Source: Rhodococcus zopfii NBRC 100606 = JCM 9919 (GTDB lineage: Bacteria > Actinomycetota > Actinomycetes > Mycobacteriales > Mycobacteriaceae). Taken from it: a DNA stretch of 64,000 nt. Where the stretch lies: contig NZ_BCXI01000001.1 of the NCBI RefSeq assembly GCF_001895025.1, positions 372,001-436,000 of the forward strand, in the 5' to 3' direction. Made by a program: the position numbers and the translations under genes. Shown piece after piece: positions 54,760 through 64,000 of this stretch (position 1 is its first letter; every line of letters begins with the position of its first letter). The notes beneath the pieces are model-generated. The model was given only the letters and a program-made list of their open reading frames with translations. It made no database searches and was not told where the DNA came from.

Positions 54760-56717
54760 CCACCACGTCCCCCACCCTCGATCCGGTCACGTTCGAGGTT
54801 CTCAAGAACGCGTTCGCCACCTCGGTCGACCTGATGTCCGAGCAGATCCTGCGCACCTGCTACTCGTTCGTCATCTACTCGCGGGACTTTTCCTCCGCAC
54901 TCTGCGACGCCGAAGGCAATACGGTGATGCAGGGCAGCCAGGACATCGCCGTCCACGTCGGCACCCTCCACTTCCAATGCAAGGCCGTGCTGGAGGAATT
55001 CGGCTCCGACATCAACCCCGGCGACATCTTCATGGTCAACGACCCCTACCGGGGCGGCACCCACCTCAACGACGTCAGCTTCGTCCGGCCGATCTTCGCG
55101 GACGGGGTCCTCATCGCCTTCGCGCAGAACAAGGGGCACTGGGCCGACATCGGCGGCAGCGTGCCGGGATCGTTCGACGTGACCGCCACCGAACATTTCG
55201 GTGAGGGCCTGCGAATCACGCCGGTCCGGGTGTGGCACGAGGGCCGATTCCTCGCCGACGTCGCGAAACTGCTCGTCGCGAACACCCGCTCGCCGGAGAT
55301 CAGCATGGGTGACCTACACGCCCAGGCCGAGGCGACGGGCGTGTGCGAACGCGAAATCCATCGGTTGGTAGGCAAATACGGTCGCGACACAGTCACCGGC
55401 GCGATGCGCGAGGTCCAGGACTACGTCGAGCGGATCGTGCGCAGCCGGGTCGCCGACCTGCCGGACGGCACCTGGACCACCGAGGACTACCTCGATTCCG
55501 ATCCCGCTCGTCCTGAGGGTCTCGTCCCGATCCGGGTGACCATGACGATCGAGGGTGACCAGCTCAGCTACGACCTGACGGGCAGCGCACCGGCCGTCGC
55601 CAGCTTCCTCAACAGCGGCTACGGCACCGCGTTCTCCGGGATCGTGGCCGGCACCAAGTCCTTCTTCCCCGACGTCCCGCTGAACTCGGGCCTCTACAAC
55701 GCGATCCGCACCGACCTCGGACCGGAGGGCACCGTCGTCAATGCAGGCTGGCCGCACGCGGTGACCGGGTTCTGTTCCGGCCCCTACGAGAAGATCATGA
55801 ACGCGATCTTCGAACTGTGGTCGAAGGTCGTGCCGTCCCGCGCCATCGCCTGCTCGTTCAACCTCGAGTACCTGCTCGTCGGCGGCCGCGACGCCCGCAC
55901 CGAGGATCGCTCGTTCTTCATGTGGTACGACTGGATGGCCGGCGGCTGGGGCGGCCGCAGCTCGAAGGACGGCTCGAGCGCCACCGCACCGGTGTTCGGC
56001 ATCGGCCTGGCCGTGCAACCGTGCGAGGGACAGGAACGGCTGACCCCCGTCCTCACGACCGAACATGCCATCATCACCGATTCCGGTGGACCGGGCGAAT
56101 ACCGCGGCGGGTGCGGACTGTCCAAGGGCGGTGTCCTCACCGACAGCGACAACAGCGTGATGTCCTACTGCTGCGACCGTTCCCGCTCGGTCACGTGGGG
56201 CATCGAGGGCGGCCTCCCCTCCATCCCGCACGGCGTCTGGCTCAACCGCGGCACCCCTGAAGAGCGCTTTCTCGGTTCCGTGTTCTCGAATGTGCCGGTC
56301 CAGTCCGGGGATTCCTTCGAGCGGCCGTCGGCCGGTGGCGGTGGCTACGGGGATCCGCTGCGGCGGGTCCCGGAGTCCGTGCTCGAGGACGTGATCGACG
56401 GGTATGTCTCCGTCGAACGCGCCGCCCTGGACTACGGCGTCGTCGTCGTACCGGTGGATCCCGAGATCGACCGTTACGAACTCGACGACGACGCCACCGA
56501 GCGCCTCCGCGCGAAGATCCGCGTGTCTCGCGAGGGTTGGCTCGCCGAGGATCCCGAATCCGTCGCCGTCCGCTACCGCAGTGGTGAGCTGTCCGTGCTC
56601 GACCTCGTGCGTCGCTACGGCGTGATCGTCGACTGGGGTACCGGCGAGTTGCTGCCCACCACCACCGCCCAGTTCCGCGATCTCCTGCTGACCCGGTCCG
56701 TCGCGCACTGGTCCTGA
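54756..56717 (+). CDS. hyuB: Hydantoinase/oxoprolinase family, subunit B
   Basis: The 653-residue subunit B carries the family features DPVTFEVLKNAF at the start, SRDFSSALCDAEGN, the NDPYRGGTHLNDVSFV metal and substrate region near residue 91, and the glycine-rich PSAGGGGYGDPLRRVPE near residue 530. A C-terminal extension of about 100 residues (YRSGELSVLDLVRRYGVIVD and the following WGTGEL) makes it longer than many HyuB proteins. It is translationally coupled to hyuA and closed by a terminator. Confidence 0.92.
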   Translation: MTTTSPTLDPVTFEVLKNAFATSVDLMSEQILRTCYSFVIYSRDFSSALCDAEGNTVMQGSQDIAVHVGTLHFQCKAVLEEFGSDINPGDIFMVNDPYRGGTHLNDVSFVRPIFADGVLIAFAQNKGHWADIGGSVPGSFDVTATEHFGEGLRITPVRVWHEGRFLADVAKLLVANTRSPEISMGDLHAQAEATGVCEREIHRLVGKYGRDTVTGAMREVQDYVERIVRSRVADLPDGTWTTEDYLDSDPARPEGLVPIRVTMTIEGDQLSYDLTGSAPAVASFLNSGYGTAFSGIVAGTKSFFPDVPLNSGLYNAIRTDLGPEGTVVNAGWPHAVTGFCSGPYEKIMNAIFELWSKVVPSRAIACSFNLEYLLVGGRDARTEDRSFFMWYDWMAGGWGGRSSKDGSSATAPVFGIGLAVQPCEGQERLTPVLTTEHAIITDSGGPGEYRGGCGLSKGGVLTDSDNSVMSYCCDRSRSVTWGIEGGLPSIPHGVWLNRGTPEERFLGSVFSNVPVQSGDSFERPSAGGGGYGDPLRRVPESVLEDVIDGYVSVERAALDYGVVVVPVDPEIDRYELDDDATERLRAKIRVSREGWLAEDPESVAVRYRSGELSVLDLVRRYGVIVDWGTGELLPTTTAQFRDLLLTRSVAHWS

Positions 56718-56725
56718 CCGTGAGG

Positions 56726-56751
56726 GCGGGGCAGCGAACTCGCTGCCCCGC
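56726..56751 (+). terminator. Terminator after hyuB
   Basis: GCGGGGCAGCG at 56726-56736 pairs with CGCTGCCCCGC at 56741-56751 across a four-base loop, nine bases after the hyuB stop, followed by a T-rich run. The permease downstream may therefore have its own promoter or depend on readthrough. Confidence 0.85.
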
Positions 56752-56868
56752 TTCGGTTTCCGCTTCACTCCTTCCCGAACACTCTCCGACCGAACCTCCC
56801 ACCCGGTATCGCGGGCGGTCGTGCACCCCTGCGCCGGTTCGGATTCCCTCCCCTCGAGAGGCGGCCCC

Positions 56869-58212
56869 ATGCCCGATCAGCTCACCGATTCCGTCCCCGA
56901 ACCCCGCGCGGAGCGCGACCACGTGCCCGACTCGGGCCGGATGTCCCGGTGGTCGCTGACGATGGCCTGGTGGGCCATGTTCAGCGCAATGTTCTGGCTC
57001 TACATCGCAATTGCCTCGGCCGGAGCGGTCGGTGTGCCGGCGACTCTGGTGGGGATGGCCGCCTCCGTCGTCACCTTCGGCGTCGTGAATCTGGCGCTGT
57101 CCCGGTATGCGATCCACACCGGCCTGTCCGTCGAGTTGCTGTCCCGGCGCATGTTCGGTGCCGTCGGCTCACTGCTCGCCCCGGCGCTGTTCGCCGCCAC
57201 CGCGCTCTACTACGGGGTCTTCGAAGGATCCATCGTCGCCGTGGCCCTGCAGGAGTACTTCGGCGGCGATATCAGGCTGTGGTATCTGCTGTGCACGGTG
57301 TACATGATTCCCGTGGTGATCGGCGGCGTGGCCGCGTGGCTCGACAAGCTCAACGGGATCCTCCTGCCGTTCTACCTCGCAGGCATGGTCGCCGTCGTGG
57401 TGGCCGCGACCGTGCAACAGGGGTACCCCACCGGTTGGCTGACCGCCACGGTGGCGTCGGGTCCGCTTCCGGGCTGGCTCACCGCCTACCTCGTCTACAT
57501 GGGTGTCTGGGTACTGATGATGTACACCATCGACTACGCGAGGCTCGGTCGAAGTGCCGACGCCGGTTTCCACGGCACCGTCACGTTCGGCTGGGTGTTC
57601 TACGCGGTGACCTTCGGGTTCAACGGACTCATCGGCCTCTACCTCCTCGGGGCCCGGGACATCGCCGGAACCGAGTCCGGTGTGGTCGAGGCGGTCGTCG
57701 GCTCCCTCGGCTTCGCCGGGGTCCTGCTGATCATCGTGTCCCAGACCCGCATCAATTCCGCAAACTTCCATCTGGCCTCAACCAACCTTCAGGTGTTCGC
57801 CCGCCGGGCGCTGGGCCTCGACATACCCCGGGCGGTGTGGGTGGTGGTCACCGCGGTGCTCGCATACCTGCTCATGCTCACCGATGTGCTGGGATACCTG
57901 TTGCAGGCCCTCGCCTGGCAGGGCGTGCTGATCACCGCCTGGGTGGCGATCGCGCTGGTCTATGTGCTGCGGGATCGCTGCCACCTCATGCCCGGTACCG
58001 CGTCCGGGGGTGTGCCGGCGTGGCTGATCTCCTCGGCCGCGGGTATCGCGCTCACTGTGCAGAAGGTCAGCGCGACGTGGGCCCAGCTCGCGCCGGTCGT
58101 GACGGTGGCACTGGCCGCGGGCAGCTACGCGCTGCTCACCCCGCGAGCAGGCGTGACGGACCGCCGGACGGCGGAACCCGAGTCCTCACCGGACGAGGCG
58201 CAGCCGGTGTGA
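56869..58212 (+). CDS. NCS1-family permease (nucleobase/hydantoin type)
   Basis: This 447-residue protein has about 12 predicted membrane helices and the general pattern of NCS1 transporters (cytosine permease CodB, hydantoin permease Mhp1): WSLTMAWWAMFSAMFWLYIA in helix 1, and the polar helices with YTIDYARLGRSAD and ISQTRINSANFHLAS-like (here IVSQTRINSANFHLAST). It likely imports a cyclic amide or nucleobase by cation symport. GAGAGG precedes the ATG. Its place after hyuAB suggests it carries the substrate of HyuAB. Confidence 0.87.
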   Translation: MPDQLTDSVPEPRAERDHVPDSGRMSRWSLTMAWWAMFSAMFWLYIAIASAGAVGVPATLVGMAASVVTFGVVNLALSRYAIHTGLSVELLSRRMFGAVGSLLAPALFAATALYYGVFEGSIVAVALQEYFGGDIRLWYLLCTVYMIPVVIGGVAAWLDKLNGILLPFYLAGMVAVVVAATVQQGYPTGWLTATVASGPLPGWLTAYLVYMGVWVLMMYTIDYARLGRSADAGFHGTVTFGWVFYAVTFGFNGLIGLYLLGARDIAGTESGVVEAVVGSLGFAGVLLIIVSQTRINSANFHLASTNLQVFARRALGLDIPRAVWVVVTAVLAYLLMLTDVLGYLLQALAWQGVLITAWVAIALVYVLRDRCHLMPGTASGGVPAWLISSAAGIALTVQKVSATWAQLAPVVTVALAAGSYALLTPRAGVTDRRTAEPESSPDEAQPV

Positions 58213-58256
58213 ATCCGGACGGGCAATTGCCTCGACGGCGAATGTGATCGCGGATC

Positions 58257-58302
58257 ATGTACATCGGCGACATGTCGTGGGTCACATTTGCGGGCCTACT
58301 GT
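58257..58302 (+). promoter_or_regulatory. Palindromes and -10 candidate before the amino acid permease
   Basis: ATGTACAT at 58257-58264 and CGACATGTCG at 58268-58277 are perfect palindromes sharing the ACATGT/ATGTAC character. TACTGT at 58297-58302 fits the TAnnnT -10 pattern, about 80 bases before the start. The palindromes would overlap the -35 region and could be an operator. Confidence 0.35.
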
Positions 58303-58384
58303 TCTCCCATCCGAACGACAGCGCAGTCGGAGCGCCGGAAATGGCACGCGAAGGCGCCGCACGACAGGTTTCGAAGGGAGTGCC

Positions 58385-59869
58385 GTGCACACCGATTCAC
58401 AGGCCGAGAGGCCAGACGCCCTGGGGCACGCGCTGAAGAAGCGCCATCTCACCATGCTGTCGATGGGCGGGGTGATCGGCGCCGGGTTCTTCGTGGGCAT
58501 CAGCGCGATCATCGGCCAGGCCGGCCCCGGCGCCATCCTCACCTGCCTGATCTGCGGCGTCATTGTCTTCCTGGTCATGCGAATGCTCGGGGAGATGGCC
58601 GTTGCCAAACCCTGCACCGGCTCGTTCACCGAATACGCCCGCGAGGCCATGGGCAACTGGGCGGGGTTCGCCACCGGATGGCTGTTCTGGTACTTCTGGG
58701 TGGTCGTCGTCGGGATCGAGGCCGTGGTCGGGGCCACACTGCTCGGCCGCTGGCTTCCCGACGTCCCGCTGTGGCTGATGGCAGCCGGTCTGCTGTTGAT
58801 CATGACCGTGGTGAACCTGCTGTCGGTCGGCAATTTCGGTGAGGCCGAATACTGGTTCGCCGGAATCAAGGTCGCGGTGATCATCGCGTTCCTGGTCCTG
58901 GCCGGTCTCTACGTGCTGGGCGTCTGGCCCGGCACGGACCTGTCATTCCGCAACCTGACCGCGCACGGCGGCTTCCTGCCGAACGGCTTCACTCCCGTCC
59001 TGGTCGGGGTGGTCGCCGTGATCTTCTCGATGACGGGAGCCGAGCTCGTCACCATCGCCGCGGCCGAGTCGAAGGAGCCGGCGGCCGCGATCCGCCGTGC
59101 CACCAGCACCGTCGTGTTCCGGATCCTGGCCTTCTTCGTCGGTGCGACGTTCCTGCTCGTCACGATGCTGCCGTGGGACACCTACGTGGTCGGCGAGTCC
59201 CCCTTCGTGTCCGCCCTCGACGTCCTGGGCGTTCCCGGGGCTGCCGAGATTCTCAACTTCGTGGTGCTGGTGGCCGTGCTCTCGTGTCTGAACTCGGGGC
59301 TCTACACCGCGTCGCGCATGCTGTTCGTGCTCGGTGCCCATCGCGACGCACCCGCATGGATGACGGCGGTCAACTCCCGCGGTGTCCCGCTCAAGGGCGT
59401 GCTGTCGTGCACGTTCGTGGGATACGTGTGCATCGTCGCCGCCTACGTCTGGCCCGACACGATCTTCTTGTACCTTGTCACGTCGTCCGGTGCGATCTGC
59501 CTGTTCGTGTACATCATGATCTGCCTTTCCGAGCTGGTGCTGCGCCGCCGCTGGGAGCGCACGTCCCCGGAGATCCTGCAGTTCCGGGTGTGGCTGTATC
59601 CAGCCCTCCCCGTCGTCGTCACGGCCGTCATCGTCGCAATCCTCGTCGGCATGTGGTTCACCGGCGCCCGTGCCGAACTGGTGCAGTCGCTGATCGCGCT
59701 CGGCGTCATCGTCGCCGCGTACCACCTCAACACCCGGTACCAGCGCCGACGCGGACGCGCCCGGACCACCCCACCCGGGGAGACCGCATTGGCACGGGCG
59801 ATGCACGTCGACAGGGCACCGCGACCCGCCGCGCCGGAGCCTGCCACCTCGGGCGATCCTGCGCACTGA
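58385..59869 (+). CDS. APC-family amino acid permease (GabP-like)
   Basis: The 494-residue permease has about 12 membrane helices. The helix 1 substrate loop MLSMGGVIGAGFFVG near residue 20, AVAKPCTGSFTEYAREAMGN in helix 3 and ESKEPAAAIRRATSTVVFRI place it in the amino acid transporter family of GabP, LysP and ProY. The likely substrate is a polar or omega-amino acid such as GABA or 5-aminovalerate; this is inferred from the neighbourhood. The GTG at 58385-58387 follows GAAGGGAG. It is the last gene of the catabolic island. Confidence 0.87.
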   Translation: MHTDSQAERPDALGHALKKRHLTMLSMGGVIGAGFFVGISAIIGQAGPGAILTCLICGVIVFLVMRMLGEMAVAKPCTGSFTEYAREAMGNWAGFATGWLFWYFWVVVVGIEAVVGATLLGRWLPDVPLWLMAAGLLLIMTVVNLLSVGNFGEAEYWFAGIKVAVIIAFLVLAGLYVLGVWPGTDLSFRNLTAHGGFLPNGFTPVLVGVVAVIFSMTGAELVTIAAAESKEPAAAIRRATSTVVFRILAFFVGATFLLVTMLPWDTYVVGESPFVSALDVLGVPGAAEILNFVVLVAVLSCLNSGLYTASRMLFVLGAHRDAPAWMTAVNSRGVPLKGVLSCTFVGYVCIVAAYVWPDTIFLYLVTSSGAICLFVYIMICLSELVLRRRWERTSPEILQFRVWLYPALPVVVTAVIVAILVGMWFTGARAELVQSLIALGVIVAAYHLNTRYQRRRGRARTTPPGETALARAMHVDRAPRPAAPEPATSGDPAH

Positions 59870-59879
59870 CGATCCGCTC

Positions 59880-59913
59880 CTCGCCGCCGGCCGCATCCGC
59901 AGCCGGCGGCGAG
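59880..59913 (+). terminator. Terminator after the amino acid permease
   Basis: CTCGCCGCCGGC at 59880-59891 pairs perfectly with GCCGGCGGCGAG at 59902-59913 around a ten-base loop, 11 bases after the stop. Confidence 0.85.
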
Positions 59914-59943
59914 TCGTAGTTGCCGGGTGGGCTGCACGCGCTC

Positions 59944-60729
59944 ATGCTTCCTGTCATGGACGGTCCTGTGTTCCCGCCCCCTCCACGCTCGGCGCGTCCG
60001 GTTCGGCGCGAATGGGACGCGCTGAGTTCCCTACCGCCATCGACGCGACGATTCGCTCCCGCGCAGGTCGCAGACCTTCCCCCGGCCGCACGACGATGGC
60101 TCACCCACGCAGTGGAACCGGGCGTGCCGCTCGCCCGGGTGGTGGCGCTGACCATGCACGGTCACATCAAGCTCGGGTCGTGGCGCCCGTTCCGGGCGAC
60201 GCAGATCCTCGCGCCAGGGGTCGGGTTCGTGTGGGCGGCCACCGCGCGGGTCGCGGGTCTGCCGGTTCTCGGCTACGACCGGTACGCCGACGGACGCGGC
60301 GAGATGAACTGGAAGCTCGGCGGGCTCATCCCCGTGATGTCGGCCGCGACCGCCGATGTCGGCACCAGCGCCGCCGGCCGGCTGGCCTCCGAATTCGTCT
60401 TCGTACCATCGACATTCGGGACGGCGACGTGGCACGAGGCGGGTCCCGATGCCGCACTCGCGACCTGGCGTATCGGCCCTCACACCGAGACGGTGTGCCT
60501 CGAACTCGCCGGAAACGGCCGGCTCGGGGCGGTCCACCTGGATCGTTGGGGAAATCCGAACGGGAAACCCTTCGGCCGCTACCCGTTCGGGGTGGATATC
60601 GAGGCCGAAACATCGTTCTGCGGCATCACGATCCCGAGCCGGTTCCGCGCCGGATGGTGGTGGGGGACGAACCGCTGGTCCGAGGGCGAGTTCTTCCGCG
60701 CGGAGGTCACCGCCGCCGCATTCCGGTGA
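59944..60729 (+). CDS. DUF6544-like conserved protein
   Basis: The 261-residue protein appears to belong to a family of unknown function (DUF6544-like). Visible features are DLPPAARRWLTHAVEPGVPL near residue 42, VVALTMHGHIKLGSWRPFRA, MNWKLGGLIPVMSA, and SEFVFVPST near residue 150. No signal peptide or membrane helix is evident. Start at the ATG at 59944 is tentative; an ATG at 59956 is in frame and neither has a clear ribosome-binding site. It is convergent with aroB, 27 bases away. Confidence 0.75.
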   Translation: MLPVMDGPVFPPPPRSARPVRREWDALSSLPPSTRRFAPAQVADLPPAARRWLTHAVEPGVPLARVVALTMHGHIKLGSWRPFRATQILAPGVGFVWAATARVAGLPVLGYDRYADGRGEMNWKLGGLIPVMSAATADVGTSAAGRLASEFVFVPSTFGTATWHEAGPDAALATWRIGPHTETVCLELAGNGRLGAVHLDRWGNPNGKPFGRYPFGVDIEAETSFCGITIPSRFRAGWWWGTNRWSEGEFFRAEVTAAAFR

Positions 60730-60756
60730 AATGCGCGGCGCCGACCCCACCGAGCA

Positions 60757-63625
<2,869 letters not shown>

Positions 63626-63673
63626 ACCGCATATCCTTCCATGCCCGATCGGGTTGTCGTGACGGTGGTCCGG

Positions 63674-64000
63674 TCACGCGACGGTGAGCAGTGCGAGCAC
63701 GGTGACCGCGCACATCGACGGACCGTGCGGAACGAGCCCCGGGCCGGCTCGCGGTCGCCACCTCTGTCCCACCCGCATCAGGAGTCCCGCGGTGGCGGTG
63801 AGCAGCGGTGGACCGACCGCGACGAGCAGCCACACGACCGGCCCCGCGACGCCGGCGGCAGCGCCCACACCGACTGCGAGTTTGACGTCGCCGGCGCCCA
63901 GCGACCGCGGGGACGCGAGGTGGGCGAGCAGCATCGGCCCGGCGAGCAGACCCGCGCCGGCGAGCGCCGCGCGACCGGATCCGGCGCCGGCCGCCAGTGC
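63674..64000 (-). CDS. Prepilin peptidase (A24 family), partial
   Basis: The frame is open to the right edge of the window and ends at 63674. It encodes a hydrophobic C-terminal part of at least 108 residues with the catalytic motif GAGDVKLAVGVGAA, the GxGD signature of type IV prepilin peptidases, and two to three membrane helices. It would process prepilin-like proteins at the membrane. The start lies outside the window. Its position upstream of aroC in the same orientation is common in mycobacteria and relatives. Confidence 0.82.
   Translation of the reverse strand, partial: ALAAGAGSGRAALAGAGLLAGPMLLAHLASPRSLGAGDVKLAVGVGAAAGVAGPVVWLLVAVGPPLLTATAGLLMRVGQRWRPRAGPGLVPHGPSMCAVTVLALLTVA

Overview
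The window is high-GC actinobacterial chromosome. The order of its housekeeping genes matches mycolic-acid Actinobacteria, most likely Rhodococcus or a close relative. On the minus strand it carries uvrC - PH protein - ribH - ribBA - ribE - ribD - rpe, then rsmB - fmt, priA - metK - coaBC - rpoZ - gmk - mihF - pyrF - carB - carA - (membrane protein) - pyrC - pyrB - pyrR, then nusB - efp - pepQ, and finally aroB - aroK - aroC. Mycobacterium tuberculosis has the same blocks, but spread over two loci (the Rv1379-Rv1420 and Rv2533-Rv2540 regions). GTG starts and 1-4 base stop/start overlaps are common. No tRNA, rRNA, insertion sequence or CRISPR array was seen.

Layout. 0-5 kb: riboflavin biosynthesis and rpe. 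4.9-7.6 kb: two PfkB-family kinases flanking surE. 7.7-10.0 kb: rsmB-fmt. 10.2-17.9 kb: an accessory stretch with a secreted lipase, a decayed molybdopterin oxidoreductase gene with its intact downstream partner, a tandem pair of CNNM/CorC membrane proteins preceded by a candidate leader peptide, and a divergent HxlR regulator/hydrolase pair. 17.9-35.6 kb: core information-processing and nucleotide genes (priA, metK, coaBC, rpoZ, gmk, mihF, the complete de novo UMP set from carbamoyl phosphate to OMP decarboxylation except pyrD and pyrE, then nusB, efp, pepQ). 35.7-40.3 kb: small accessory genes, including a frameshifted small gene, a cold-shock gene, a glutamine amidotransferase, a patatin and a dihydrofolate-reductase-family relic. 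40.4-59.9 kb: a catabolic island. 59.9-64 kb: a DUF6544-like gene, aroB-aroK-aroC, and a partial prepilin peptidase.

The main discovery candidate is the catabolic island. It holds an NAD-glutamate dehydrogenase facing an operon of omega-amino acid aminotransferase, glutaryl-CoA dehydrogenase, aldehyde dehydrogenase and class III CoA-transferase. Two PucR-family regulators follow, then a divergent hydantoinase/oxoprolinase pair (hyuA-hyuB), an NCS1 permease and an APC amino acid permease. Read together, these encode a complete predicted route: lactam (delta-valerolactam/2-piperidone or a related cyclic amide) to 5-aminovalerate, glutarate semialdehyde, glutarate, glutaryl-CoA and crotonyl-CoA, with the glutamate dehydrogenase regenerating 2-oxoglutarate. 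The individual family calls are firm. The joint substrate is inference. Paired palindromes between pucR and hyuA, and direct repeats ahead of the aminotransferase, are candidate operators.

A second point of interest is a 29-codon Arg/Pro-rich reading frame with several low-GC codons, overlapping the start of the first CNNM gene, which looks like a leader-peptide control element.
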